Positions 50,847 through 59,887 are shown, counted from the stretch's first letter. The stretch is 64,000 bases of DNA from Actinospica sp035493475 (GCA_035493475.1 DATJIF010000183.1:21934-85933), one strand, 5' to 3'. Numbers and translations: made by a program. The notes: generated from the letters alone by a model not told the origin.

Positions 50847-51662
50847 TCAGTGGTCGGCGTACGCGGCGACGAGGGTCGCGTCGTCGGTGGACCGCTCGGC
50901 GGCTTGGTCCAGCCAGCCGCCGAGCCGGTCGCGCACGGCCTGGGCGCCGCGGCGGACGGAGCGGGCGTAGAGGTTCTCCACGAAGCCGTGGTACGCCGCG
51001 CGGTCGGCGAAGGCGCGGGTGAGGCCGTCGGTGTTGAGCAGCACGAGTCGGCACGCGCCGAGCGTGTCGGTGGGCTGCCAGTGGAAGCGCATCTGCCTGC
51101 CCGGGCGCACGTCGCTGAGCAGGTCGGACACGTCGCCGCGCGGTCGGTCGTCGAACAGCACCCTGGTTCCGCGCTCGCCGGCCAGCGCGATGTCGCCGCT
51201 GCCGAGTTGCCAGGCGAACAGCAGGCTCGGGGATATGACCACGCCCAGCACGCTGCTGCCGTACGGCGAGAGGGCGGCCGGTGGCACGGGGGTGGTCGCG
51301 CGCTGGATGCCGTCGCCGGGATTGTTCGCCTCGTGCATGCGGGCTCGGTCCCGCCAGTTGCGCCGGATCTCGCCGCCCAGCCGCTTGGCCCGGTCCACGA
51401 GCAGCGGCCAGCGGTCGGCGTCGTCTTCGATATCCGCGACGCTGCGGGCGAACGGTACGGCGCGGCGCATGAGTTCCTCGACGGCCCAGCGTGAGCCTAG
51501 GTGACCGCGCTGGGTGTGTGTCATGCCAGCGCTGCCGCCGCCGTCCGCCACGGTGAGGACGAGCACGGAGCCCGCGACCACGCGTAGGTCTAGGCGATCG
51601 CGGTTGTACGGCGCGGGGCCGCGGTGGGCCGAGGCCTGCATGGTTTCCCAGTACGCGTCCAT
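50847..51662 (-). CDS. PP2C-type protein phosphatase
   Basis: A 271-aa PP2C-fold protein: LVLTVADGGGSAGMTHTQRGHLGSRWAVEEL (first metal Asp), LLFAWQLGSGDIALAG, CRLVLLNTDGLTRAF (TDG motif) and ERSTDDATLVAAYADH (second metal Asp). Presumably removes phosphate from Ser/Thr of a partner. ATG 51662 has GAGGAG upstream, six bases after the GAP1-like stop, so it is co-transcribed with the GAP1-like and sigma-like genes. The N-terminal part deviates from standard PP2C (YWETMQASAHRGPAPYNRDRLDLR), as in the conflict-system PP2C branch. Confidence 0.8.
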   Translation of the reverse strand: MDAYWETMQASAHRGPAPYNRDRLDLRVVAGSVLVLTVADGGGSAGMTHTQRGHLGSRWAVEELMRRAVPFARSVADIEDDADRWPLLVDRAKRLGGEIRRNWRDRARMHEANNPGDGIQRATTPVPPAALSPYGSSVLGVVISPSLLFAWQLGSGDIALAGERGTRVLFDDRPRGDVSDLLSDVRPGRQMRFHWQPTDTLGACRLVLLNTDGLTRAFADRAAYHGFVENLYARSVRRGAQAVRDRLGGWLDQAAERSTDDATLVAAYADH

Positions 51663-51668
51663 GGCTCC

Positions 51669-54002
51669 TCATTCCGCCGGTGAGTGCTGGGTCGCGAGGT
51701 TGTCCCAGTGTGCTGCGATGTGCTCGGACCTGCTTGCGATCGTGGTGAGGAAGCTGCTGACGGCTGCCTTCCACGCGTGGTCGGCGCGGAGCAGGGCGGG
51801 GGTGATGATGCTCTCGATGTGGCCGGGCGCTGCGGGATCGGCGGCGCCGGCGGCTTCGGTCCAGACGTAGAAGCAGCCTGCGGCGTGTTCGGGGTCGCGG
51901 AGCATCAGGTCTACCGTTCCGCGCGCGAGGCGGTTGGAGAGTTCTTGGAGCGCTGCTTGGCGTACGGACGGGGCGACGTGTGGCTGCTCTAGGTCTTGGA
52001 CGAGGCTGGTGAGGTCGCCCGACTTGAGTTTGGCCAGGAGAGTCGCGGCGGCGTGCGATCGGGCGCCCAAGTTGATCTGTTTCTTGAGGATCGTGGCGGA
52101 CAGGTCGACGGCGTCGCGGAGAGTTGACGGGCTCGGGCCCGGGCTCAGGTCGCGGAGGCAGCGTTCGAAGGTGGCTCTCAGCCTGCCGTCGAAGCCGCCG
52201 GCGTACAGGACTTCGGCGGGGAGCAGCGTACCCAGGGCGATCGCCTCGTGGGGTGGGAGTAGTTCCTGGCTCAGCGGCCAACTCAGGGTGCTGAGCACTG
52301 CCAGTAGGCCCGGGTCGCGGAGGTCCAGTTCGGCGCGCCAGACGGAGGCGAAGAGGTCGAAGCCCTGTATTCGGGGGCCGCGCGGGTCGGTGGCGGCCAG
52401 GACGATGCGCAGGGCCGGGTAGCGGCGCACGTCGCGGTGGGCCAGCCAGGCGCCGCCCTCGGCAAAGCGCGCCAGTTCGGCCACCTCGAAGACGCGGCCT
52501 GACTGTGCCGCAGTCTCGAGGTGTGTCAGGACGTCTGCCGTCACGCCGCGTTCGTCGATTTGGGCGAGGAGCGCGACGACGGTTCGCCGGTCGTGTGCGG
52601 CGCACGCGGTGGACAGTGCGTGCGCCAGGCGGTCCGGCGTGGGTTCGAGCGGGCCGGTCAGATCTAGGCGGAGGGAGGTGGCGAGGATCAGGCCGCCGAC
52701 CATCGTGGACGGGGAGGCGTACGAGCCGCGTGGGCTGCGGAGGAGTGCGAGGATCTCGGGGCCGAATTCCTCCTGGAGGCGGCGTCTTCCGGCGCGGCCC
52801 AATCCGAGGCCTGCCAACGGGTCCGTGGTCACGGTGGCTCGGCGGTCCAGGGCGGCGCGCAGTGCGGCGCGGCCCAGGCGTAGGGCGACCGGGGCCGTGA
52901 CCTCGGGCGTGGCGCGGCGGCGGAGTGCGCGGAAGGCGGGGAGCATCCGGTACATCACGGCCGGGGCGGGGCGCGGGTCGGGGGGGCCGAGGGCGCTGCG
53001 GTCGATGCGGGTGAGCGCGGCCATCAAGCCGTCCACGTCCTGCTGCGCCATCATTCCGGTGCTGGCCGAGGAGAGCCAGTCGGCGGCGAGCAGTTCGGCC
53101 TCGCGTCCGACCGGCAGGTGTTCGAGCAGTGCGACGGCGGCGAGTCGTCCGGCGTCGAAGGGTTCTGTGAGCGGGATCCGGTTGTCGGAGTTGATCAGTT
53201 CGGGGCGGCCGTGCTGCCAGAGCCGCGCGGCGATCTCGGCCCACGGGTCGGTGGACGCCGGACTGCACCGGCCCTCGTGGCTGCGCACGCGGTAGAGGTG
53301 GCGCAGTTCGGCCTCGGAGAAGGAGAACTCGGCCTCGGGCGGGATCCCGACGATCTGCGTGCACGCGGCGTAGGGGCGGGTGGCCGAGGTGGTGAACGTC
53401 AACTCGTGCGCTATGTGGTCGGGCAGCGAGGCGCAGATCAGCGCGATCCAGCGGGCCACGTCGAGGGGCCTGCGTTCGACGAGCAGAAGCTGCGGTCCGG
53501 CGGGCTCGTTGGACAGATCCCTGACATCGGCGAGGACGGAGGAGAGCCGGCCGCGGACCTTGGCGGCGAAGCGCACCAGCTCCGCGCGGTCGATCCAGGC
53601 GCACGGCGCGAGCACGCCGTCCGCCGGCCAGCTCTCCTCCGGCCAGGTGTCGATCGGCGTCATTCCGCTTCGCGCTGCCCCCTCCGGCAGCACGACCACG
53701 TGGACGTCGAGACAGGGTTCTTCGTCGATCGTTTCGGCGGACGGGGCGGTGAGCCGGCACAGCACGCCGCCGCCGTCCGGGAGCCGGCCGTAGCTGAGCA
53801 CCGGTCCGCCGCCGCGGTCGCCGGACTCGGCCAGCCGGCCGATCCGGTCCACCAGACCGGCCGCCAGGTCCACCGGCCCGACCGGCACCAGCACGGCCGG
53901 GTCTGCGGGCGCCGGGCGCAGCCGGAGCCGGTGGACGGTCGGCGGCAGCGCGGCGGGCGGTGCACCCGACGGCGCGGGCGGGCAGGTCTTCTGGGGGTTC
54001 AC
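51669..54002 (-). CDS. GAP1-like (GTPase-associated protein 1) conflict-system protein
   Basis: A 777-aa protein of mainly helical character. The N-terminal 140 residues contain DVHVVVLPEG...TPIDTWPEESWPA, and residues 175-225 read DVARWIALICASLPDHIAHELTFTTSATRPY followed by QIVGIPP. This matches what I know of actinobacterial GAP1 proteins (a WIA...LP..A..LTFTTY.RRP..... .IG pattern in the middle domain), normally partnered with TRAFAC GTPases. No GTPase is adjacent here; the partners are PP2C (6 bp downstream) and the sigma-like gene (93 bp upstream). Start GTG 54002. Assignment rests on pattern memory, not on a search; the rest of the protein is unrecognised. Confidence 0.6.
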   Translation of the reverse strand: MNPQKTCPPAPSGAPPAALPPTVHRLRLRPAPADPAVLVPVGPVDLAAGLVDRIGRLAESGDRGGGPVLSYGRLPDGGGVLCRLTAPSAETIDEEPCLDVHVVVLPEGAARSGMTPIDTWPEESWPADGVLAPCAWIDRAELVRFAAKVRGRLSSVLADVRDLSNEPAGPQLLLVERRPLDVARWIALICASLPDHIAHELTFTTSATRPYAACTQIVGIPPEAEFSFSEAELRHLYRVRSHEGRCSPASTDPWAEIAARLWQHGRPELINSDNRIPLTEPFDAGRLAAVALLEHLPVGREAELLAADWLSSASTGMMAQQDVDGLMAALTRIDRSALGPPDPRPAPAVMYRMLPAFRALRRRATPEVTAPVALRLGRAALRAALDRRATVTTDPLAGLGLGRAGRRRLQEEFGPEILALLRSPRGSYASPSTMVGGLILATSLRLDLTGPLEPTPDRLAHALSTACAAHDRRTVVALLAQIDERGVTADVLTHLETAAQSGRVFEVAELARFAEGGAWLAHRDVRRYPALRIVLAATDPRGPRIQGFDLFASVWRAELDLRDPGLLAVLSTLSWPLSQELLPPHEAIALGTLLPAEVLYAGGFDGRLRATFERCLRDLSPGPSPSTLRDAVDLSATILKKQINLGARSHAAATLLAKLKSGDLTSLVQDLEQPHVAPSVRQAALQELSNRLARGTVDLMLRDPEHAAGCFYVWTEAAGAADPAAPGHIESIITPALLRADHAWKAAVSSFLTTIASRSEHIAAHWDNLATQHSPAE

Positions 54003-54095
54003 CGGTCACCCGGATCGTCCATACACGGCTCCTGACACGGTTCGGCGGCTCGGCTCTTCGGCGGTTCGGCGCTTCGGTGCGGGGTCCTCGGGACC

Positions 54096-55142
54096 TCACT
54101 CAGCTCCTGACGGACGAAGCGTGTCCACGCCGAGGATCTGCAGCACCGCGGCCACGACGCGGTCCAGGATCTCGGGGTCGAGCAGCAGGTGGGCGGCGCG
54201 TTCGCGGGGGCCGAGGCGGCCGCCGTCGGGGACGTGGTCCATCTCCTCCGCGCCGGTGCCCGCGCCGAAGACGGTGCCGAGGACGTCGGCCACGGTCTCG
54301 CGGGCCGGGGCGCCGTCGGCCAGCCGGGCGGCGATGGTCTCGATGGCGGCGCCGGCGAGTTCGGTGAGCAGGGCCTGCGCCTCGTCGTCCGGCTCGGTGA
54401 AGCGCAGGTAGTCGGGTTCGCGGGCGGAGTCCGTCTCGTCGCGCTGGGCGGGGACGAGTGGCAGGGGCTTGCGACCGAGCGGACGTTCGACCACGTCCGC
54501 GAACCAGCGGGGCTTAGTGCGCATCACGCGCAGGACGTGCTCGACCTCTGCGGCCATCATCGCCTCGGTGAACTCGGTGCGCTCGTTCGGCACGAATCGC
54601 GCGCGCTGCTCGACCCACGCGCGCAGCGGCCAGAGCCCGAAGCCGGCCGTCGCGGTCACGCCGACCCATTCGAGGACGTTGAGGGCCAACTGCCGGGGCC
54701 ATTCCGCCTGGCCGCCGAACTCGTCGCCGAACTCCGCGACGAGTTGCCTGACGAGCCAGACGGGGATCCGGGGACGTTGCAGGGCGCCGCGTTCGCCGCG
54801 TCGGCGGCGGTGGGCGTCTATGGTGACGGGCTTGAGGCGGCTCGATATCCAGCCGCGCAGGTTCGCGAAGGTCAGGTGCGCGTGCGCGATCAGGTCGGCG
54901 TGTACGGCCTCGACGTCATCCTGGTGCCGGTCGTGGCAGTCGGGCTCCAGCCGGTCGGGGCGGGCCGCGCACAGCAGGTGGCCGCGCCGCAGTTCCGCCG
55001 GCCGGGTCAGCCGCAGATAGACGAGGTCTGATATGACGGCGTAGAGCGCCGCGTTTCCGGTCTCTGGATGCTCCGCGAGGTAGGCGGGCAGGCGGCCCGC
55101 GCGGGCCGCTTCGATCAGTTCCACTTCCCAGATATCAGTCAT
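54096..55142 (-). CDS. Sigma-factor-like protein, paralogue 2
   Basis: A 348-aa paralogue of the protein at 42203-43339. Shared blocks in the same order: ALYAVISDLVYLRLTR, RRGHLLC, DDVEAVHADLIAHAH, ANLRGWISSRLKPVTIDAHRRRRGERGALQRPRIP, LEWVGVTATAGFGLWPLRAW, VEHVLRVMRTKPRW and PLGRKPLPLV. The GWI..R....D.HRRRRG segment is like sigma-70 region 2; no region 4 is evident, so it may be a degenerate sigma factor used as a scaffold. Start ATG 55142; no ribosome site is visible upstream, so a leaderless transcript is possible. First gene of an operon with GAP1-like and PP2C genes. The 93-bp gap after it is rich in TTCGGC repeats. Confidence 0.7.
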   Translation of the reverse strand: MTDIWEVELIEAARAGRLPAYLAEHPETGNAALYAVISDLVYLRLTRPAELRRGHLLCAARPDRLEPDCHDRHQDDVEAVHADLIAHAHLTFANLRGWISSRLKPVTIDAHRRRRGERGALQRPRIPVWLVRQLVAEFGDEFGGQAEWPRQLALNVLEWVGVTATAGFGLWPLRAWVEQRARFVPNERTEFTEAMMAAEVEHVLRVMRTKPRWFADVVERPLGRKPLPLVPAQRDETDSAREPDYLRFTEPDDEAQALLTELAGAAIETIAARLADGAPARETVADVLGTVFGAGTGAEEMDHVPDGGRLGPRERAAHLLLDPEILDRVVAAVLQILGVDTLRPSGAE

Positions 55143-55321
55143 GCCGTGACCGTAAGTCCGCAGGTCAGAAGGCTGATCAGGGAAAGCGTGGACTACATGG
55201 ATCTGTGTAGGCGGCGGCCCGGGCGACGTGGCTTTCGGCGGGGCTTGTACAGGCGTCGAAGATCGCTGATGATGATCGACTCAACGGAATGTGTAGGCGC
55301 TCGCCCGGCCGCGGACGGCGC

Positions 55322-55353
55322 GACGGCCCGGGACCACGCGGTCCCGGGCCGTC
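55322..55353 (-). terminator. Strong terminator after the duplicated-domain gene
   Basis: GACGGCCCGGGACC (55322-55335) pairs perfectly with GGTCCCGGGCCGTC (55340-55353) around ACGC, 13 bases beyond the minus-strand stop at 55366. It insulates this gene from the sigma-like operon. The rest of 55143-55365 shows no gene. Confidence 0.85.
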
Positions 55354-55365
55354 GTGTCGGCGGTG

Positions 55366-55839
55366 TCAGCCGCCCGCGATCTCGCTGGGGCGCGGGACGC
55401 CGCCGGTGCCGGTCGTCACGGTCGAGGCGGCCTTGCCGTTCAGCAGCAGGGCCACGCTGCCGCCGCTGGCCGGGTCGCGCACGTCCAGCCGCTTGACGGT
55501 GCCGGACTCCAGCGCCTCCTCGACGTTCTTGACGGAGTCGTCGGCGTCCGCGGACGGCAGGTGCCACTTCGCGCCGCCGACCTGCACGTGCCGCAGCGGC
55601 ACCATGAAGCCGGCGATCTCGCTGGGCCGCGGCACGATGCCGAGGTCGACGGCCACGACCTCGGTGGTCGCGCCGTTGACGTAGACGGTGACGGCCTCGC
55701 CGGTCGCGGGGTCGAGCAGGTCGAGCCGGGCGACGGCGCCGGTGGCCAGCGCCTGCTCGACCAGGTCGAGGATGCGGTTCACGTCGCTGTTCGGCGGGAG
55801 CTGCCATGTGTCGGCGCCGATCCGGACTGTCTCGCTCAT
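55366..55839 (-). CDS. Small protein with a duplicated 75-residue domain, unknown function
   Basis: A 157-aa protein built of two copies of one domain: residues 5-78 (VRIGADTWQLPPNSD...LDLLDPATGEAVTVYVNG...VPRPSEIAG) and 84-157 (VQVGGAKWHLPSADA...LDVRDPASGGSVALLLNG...VPRPSEIAG). The copies are about half identical, and both end in PRPSEIAG. No signal peptide or membrane segment. I do not recognise the family. ATG 55839 has GAGAGGAA upstream. It lies downstream of the LAL gene, with its own inverted-repeat element (55886-55917) before it and a strong terminator after it, so it may be the output or substrate protein of the caspase-LAL system. Confidence 0.7.
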   Translation of the reverse strand: MSETVRIGADTWQLPPNSDVNRILDLVEQALATGAVARLDLLDPATGEAVTVYVNGATTEVVAVDLGIVPRPSEIAGFMVPLRHVQVGGAKWHLPSADADDSVKNVEEALESGTVKRLDVRDPASGGSVALLLNGKAASTVTTGTGGVPRPSEIAGG

Positions 55840-55885
55840 GCCTTGGTTCCTCTCGGTGCGGCTTGTGGGGGCCTTCAGCCGGACA

Positions 55886-55917
55886 CTGACGGACCGCGGA
55901 ATCCGGGACTCCGTCAG
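55886..55917. promoter_or_regulatory. CTGACGGA inverted repeat before the duplicated-domain gene
   Basis: CTGACGGA (55886-55893) and TCCGTCAG (55910-55917) form an inverted repeat with a 16-base centre, between the LAL gene stop and the start at 55839. The same arms occur at 59912-59935. Confidence 0.55.
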
Positions 55918-58900
55918 CGGCCGCCGCCCTTGCCGTCACCGAGCAGTCCGTGCTCGCGCGCGTAGTTCGCCAGTCCCATGCGGTTCTTGACGGGATGGCC
56001 CTGCTTGCGAAGGGTGTCCATCGCGTCGTGCACGTGCCGGGCCACGGTGCCCTCCTTGACGTGGAGCGCCTCGGCGATGGCCGCGTTGCCGAGCCCCTGT
56101 GCCACGAGGATCGCCACCTTGACCTGCTGTTCGGTCAACGGCATCGCCAGGGGTTCGACGCTCGGCAGGTCGGCCGCGGTCGCGAGCGCCGTCCGCAGCG
56201 GTTCGGTGTGCAGCGTCTCAAGGCTCTCCAACGCCTCCCGGGTCACCCGCGCCGCCTCGGCGTGCTGCTCCCGCGCGCGGAGGGCGTCGGCTTGGCGCCA
56301 GCGGGCGTACGCGGCTCCATAGGGGCGCTGGAGTTGTTCCCAGGCCTCCGCAACACCGTGCCATGCGTCCGGGGCGTCAGAACCCGCATATCGGTCGCGT
56401 TCGGCCGCGCACTGCTCGCGCAGGGGTGCGGACTCCGGCGAGGCGTCACGTGCGGCGCAGCGCTCGGCTCGGTCCGCCAGTTCCGCCACGTGCTCGGCCA
56501 CGGCGTCGTCGGCGGCTCCGCTGCGGGCGAGATCGGCCGCGGCCCTGAGACCGAGTGAGCAGAGCCGGAGTTCCTCGGCCGTGTTCTCGCCGTTGCCCAC
56601 CGCCTTCAGCCCGCTCGACACCGTGTCCAGCGCCTCGCGCGGCTGCTTGTGCCACAGGGCGCGCTCGGCCTGGCAGGCGCGTAACGCGCCTTGGAAGCGC
56701 GGATCGGTCGGCCGCTGGTCGGCGAGGTCGACGAAGAGACGGTCCGCGGTCTCGAAGTCGCCGCGTACCACGGCGATCTCGGCACGGCTGAGCAGCAGGT
56801 AGACGCTCTCCCGGACCGGAGGCCGCTCCAGCAGGGCCGTTTCCAGGAGTTCGATCGCCCGATCCAGCTTGCCCAGCTGCACGAGCGCGAAGGCCGCGTT
56901 GTTGGCCAGCAGTCCGGCCATCCGGGCGAAGTCGACGCCGAGTTCGCGGGCGCGGCCGAGTCCTTCCAGCGCCACGTCCGCGGCCTTGGACAACTCCCCC
57001 GCTCGTTCGAGGGCGAATCCGAGGTGGGCGTACGCGCGCAAGAGGTACTCCAACTGCTCGGCCCGGCGGGCGATCTCCAGAGACTCCGTCAACGAGGCGA
57101 CGCCTTCCTCGGTGTGCCCGAGCATCGTGTACGCCACACCCGCCGCGCTCAGCGCCCGGCCGCGTTCGATCTCCGCGCCCACGGACTGCGCCAGTTCGGC
57201 GGCTTCGAGGGCGAGGCGCAGCGCCTCAGTGTGCTGACCGGCTTGGATTTTCGCCCCGGCCATTCCGGCGAGCACGAGGACGTCGGTCGCGTCGGCGGGT
57301 CCTTCGAGCGCGAGCAGCCGGTGCGCGTCGGCGTAGGCCTGCGCGGAGCCCTCCCCGTCGCCCGCCTCCCACATGTAGCTGCCGAGCCGCTCGTGCAGCT
57401 CACCGGAACGACGTGGCGCGGCTCCCTCGTCGACCTCGCCGATCGCGTCCTTGATGTCGGCGACGGCGTTCGGTATGTGCGCGGCCCAGCGTGCGGCGTC
57501 GGCCGCCTCGCTCAGCACGCGCTCCCGGGTGACGCCGGTCAGCGCGATCGGATCGGCGACCTGCTTCCACAGGTCCAGGGCGTGCCGATAGTGGGTCTCG
57601 GCCTCCGGGAAGGCGCGCAGCCGTGCCGTCATGGCGCCCGCGCGCAGCGAGGCGACCAGTGCCTCCGGCGGCCGGCCGGCGCGGCGCCAGTGGTGCGCGA
57701 GCTCGACCGCCGAGCTCGCGTCCTCTTCCAGGCTGAGCGCGGAGTTCTCGGTGATCGCCTCGGCCATCGCCGCGTGCCGGTCCATCCGAACCTCCGGAAT
57801 GTCGTTGGCGTACACGGTTTCCCGCAGCAGCGCGTACCGGAAGACGTAGCCGCCGTTCAGCCTGTCGGGGACGAGGATCCGCTGCTCCAGGCATTCGCGC
57901 AGGGCGTTCTCCAACTCGTCGCCGGTCAGGTTGCCGACGGTGCCGAGCAGGCGGTAGCTCACCCGCCGAGCCGCCGTGGCCGCGACGCTCAGCAGCTTGC
58001 GGGCCGGGGCGCTCAGTCCGGCGATCTGCCGGGTCATCAGGTTCTGCAGGGACAGCGGCAGCGACGTGAGGTCAGCGGACTGCAGCTCCTTGGCGAACAG
58101 CGCGTTGCCCTCGGAGAGTTCGTGGATGCGGCGTGCCTGGTCACGGCTGATGTCCAGCAGTTTGCGCAGGTCGTCCTCGCTGAACGGGCCGAGTGCGATG
58201 CTCTCGGTGGCCTGCGCGAGGTTCGGCTCGGCGAGGCGGTTGGCCAGGGGGTGTCCCGGCGGCAGGTCGCCGCGATGGCTGCAGATCAGCAGGACGCGTT
58301 CGTCCCGGCGGCTGCGGGTGAGGAACGAGACGAGGTCCAGCGTCGACTGGTCGGCCCACTGCACGTTCTCGAAGATCAGCACGACCGGCCGTTTGTCCCC
58401 GAGGATGCGCAGGACCCGCCGCACCGACGCGTAGACGCTCCCGGCCGTGGTCAGGCTGCCCGCGTACGCGGTGGCCGGCTCGTCGTCCAGGAACTCGGCG
58501 ATCAGCCCGCCGAGGCCGTCGAGCCCCGGACCGGCCAGCTCGCGCGCCTTCTTCGCCCCGTGCGTGGTCACGAACTCGCGCAGCGCCCAGACCAGCGGGC
58601 CGTACGGGATGCGCGCCTCCTCCGAGAGGTCCACGCACTCGCCGCGCAGCACGAACACGTGGTCGCCGCCGCCGAGCGCGCGCTCGGTGAACTCGTCGAG
58701 CAGGCGGGTCTTGCCGACTCCCGGGTCCCCGGCGAGGAACACCGTGCCGGGACGCCGCGCGTACGCCTCGTCCAGCAGGAACGCCAGGCGCTCGAGTTCG
58801 TGCGCACGTCCGATGAATGCCGCAGCTGCCATGGCGAGATCCTGCACCCAATGCGGCTGCGGATAACAGAAGCCGATAGGCGGTGGTTTCACGGTTGTGA

Positions 58901-59084
58901 CGAAATCGCCACCGACCGTACGCGCCGGGGCGTACGCCGTGGGCGTGGACCGCAGCAGTGCGAGCCGTCTTCGCAGCAGACTGATCAGCTCGTCCCGGTC
59001 CGCCCCGGCCTGCCGGGCCCGGTCCCAGGCCGCGCACAGTTCGCGGCCGACCGCGCGGGCCGCCTTCTCCCGGGCGCCGTTCAT
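55914..59084 (-). CDS. LuxR-type ATPase-TPR regulator (LAL family)
   Basis: A 1056-aa STAND-like regulator. Residues 1-60 are a helical extension; residues 90-400 an AAA/STAND ATPase (IGRAHELERLAFLLDEA, Walker A GDPGVGKT at 119-126, Walker B VVLIFENVQWAD); residues 450-960 are helical TPR-like repeats; residues 983-1030 a LuxR HTH (LTEQQVKVAILVAQGLGNAAIAEALHVKEGTVARHVHDAMDTL). LAL proteins activate transcription on sensing a ligand. It overlaps the upstream membrane-helical gene by ATGA, and that gene is divergent from the caspase gene. Codon 801 is TTA (56682-56684), so translation may depend on bldA tRNA. Its DNA target may be the CTGACGGA repeats flanking this module; that is inference. 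Confidence 0.9.
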   Translation of the reverse strand: MNGAREKAARAVGRELCAAWDRARQAGADRDELISLLRRRLALLRSTPTAYAPARTVGGDFVTTVKPPPIGFCYPQPHWVQDLAMAAAAFIGRAHELERLAFLLDEAYARRPGTVFLAGDPGVGKTRLLDEFTERALGGGDHVFVLRGECVDLSEEARIPYGPLVWALREFVTTHGAKKARELAGPGLDGLGGLIAEFLDDEPATAYAGSLTTAGSVYASVRRVLRILGDKRPVVLIFENVQWADQSTLDLVSFLTRSRRDERVLLICSHRGDLPPGHPLANRLAEPNLAQATESIALGPFSEDDLRKLLDISRDQARRIHELSEGNALFAKELQSADLTSLPLSLQNLMTRQIAGLSAPARKLLSVAATAARRVSYRLLGTVGNLTGDELENALRECLEQRILVPDRLNGGYVFRYALLRETVYANDIPEVRMDRHAAMAEAITENSALSLEEDASSAVELAHHWRRAGRPPEALVASLRAGAMTARLRAFPEAETHYRHALDLWKQVADPIALTGVTRERVLSEAADAARWAAHIPNAVADIKDAIGEVDEGAAPRRSGELHERLGSYMWEAGDGEGSAQAYADAHRLLALEGPADATDVLVLAGMAGAKIQAGQHTEALRLALEAAELAQSVGAEIERGRALSAAGVAYTMLGHTEEGVASLTESLEIARRAEQLEYLLRAYAHLGFALERAGELSKAADVALEGLGRARELGVDFARMAGLLANNAAFALVQLGKLDRAIELLETALLERPPVRESVYLLLSRAEIAVVRGDFETADRLFVDLADQRPTDPRFQGALRACQAERALWHKQPREALDTVSSGLKAVGNGENTAEELRLCSLGLRAAADLARSGAADDAVAEHVAELADRAERCAARDASPESAPLREQCAAERDRYAGSDAPDAWHGVAEAWEQLQRPYGAAYARWRQADALRAREQHAEAARVTREALESLETLHTEPLRTALATAADLPSVEPLAMPLTEQQVKVAILVAQGLGNAAIAEALHVKEGTVARHVHDAMDTLRKQGHPVKNRMGLANYAREHGLLGDGKGGGR

Positions 59085-59887
59085 CCGGCCGCCTCCCGTC
59101 TCAGGAAATTGAGCCGGACCACTTCGTCCGCCCGGGAGATCGCGTGCGCCGCGCCGTCCCGGAGTCCGTCGTCGAGCTCCGTCTCACCGGCCACGACGGC
59201 GCGCAGGCCCGCCACGGTCTCGGCGTACGCGGGCATCGCGGCCGCCACGATCGGCTGCTCCAGCGCGAGCAGCCACTGCGCGGCGAGGCGGCGGCGGGCG
59301 ACCGCCTTGTTGATCTCGTTGACCGCGGTCGTCAGTTCCAGCAGGAACGCACGGACGTCCCGCGTACGTGGCGCGCGTTCGGCCACGTGGGCCGCCGCGG
59401 CACGCGCCCGGTCGCGCTCGGCGTCGTTCGCGTCCTGGTCCACGGACCGCAGGGCCACCTGCACGTCGGCCTCCAGGACGCTCACCGGCGGCAGCGTGGG
59501 TTCCAGCCCTCCGCGAGCGGCGATCCGCAGGCTCTCGGCGATCCGCACGCACCAGGCGGCGGCCTGCCACGGCTCGCATCCGACGAGGTTCAGCCTTCCC
59601 GGGGTCGGTCGCGAGCGCATCTCGTGCAACACGATGCGCGCGTTGATCTCGACGACGTGCGCGACCGTACGCGGCCACAACTGCCCGTCGATCTCACCTC
59701 GGGCGCGGGCTCTGATCGCCCGGTCGAGCTGTGCGTCGTACTCCCCTATGCGGGTCGCCGCCCGCTCCACCGCCGCGCGCGCCGCCCCCACCACCAGCAC
59801 CGCGGCACCCGCGCCGGCGAGTGACACAGATACCGCTGCGGCTCTGGTCACTGCGGCCCGGGAGATGTTCACTGCTTCATAACTCAC
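59081..59887 (-). CDS. Membrane-anchored helical protein of the caspase module
   Basis: A 268-aa protein with one N-terminal membrane segment (AAAVSVSLAGAGAAVLVVGAARAAV, about residues 15-39) and a long helical cytoplasmic part (AVERAATRIGEYDAQLDRAIRARARGEIDG, DANDAERDRARAAAAHVAERAPRTRDVRAFLLELTTAVNEI). I do not recognise the family. GTG 59887 is preceded by GGAGGAGGGAGC. It is coupled to the LAL gene by ATGA and divergent from the caspase gene over 78 bp, so it is probably a partner of both. It may be an adaptor or the caspase target at the membrane. Confidence 0.7.
   Translation of the reverse strand: MSYEAVNISRAAVTRAAAVSVSLAGAGAAVLVVGAARAAVERAATRIGEYDAQLDRAIRARARGEIDGQLWPRTVAHVVEINARIVLHEMRSRPTPGRLNLVGCEPWQAAAWCVRIAESLRIAARGGLEPTLPPVSVLEADVQVALRSVDQDANDAERDRARAAAAHVAERAPRTRDVRAFLLELTTAVNEINKAVARRRLAAQWLLALEQPIVAAAMPAYAETVAGLRAVVAGETELDDGLRDGAAHAISRADEVVRLNFLRREAAG

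Noticed and set aside
54003..54095. TTCGGC-rich stretch between sigma-like and GAP1-like genes as a regulatory repeat
   Set aside because: Units are irregular and similar short TTCGG runs are common in this GC-rich DNA; mentioned only under the neighbouring gene.
49684..54099. A 1471-codon minus-strand open frame
   Set aside because: It shadows the GAP1-like, PP2C and HTH genes in other frames; its translation is Arg/Pro/Ala-rich low complexity with no domain, typical of GC-rich antisense frames.
56691..59882. A 1063-codon plus-strand open frame
   Set aside because: Antisense shadow of the LAL gene, with Arg/Gly/Val-rich translation; the LAL protein has clear domains on the other strand.
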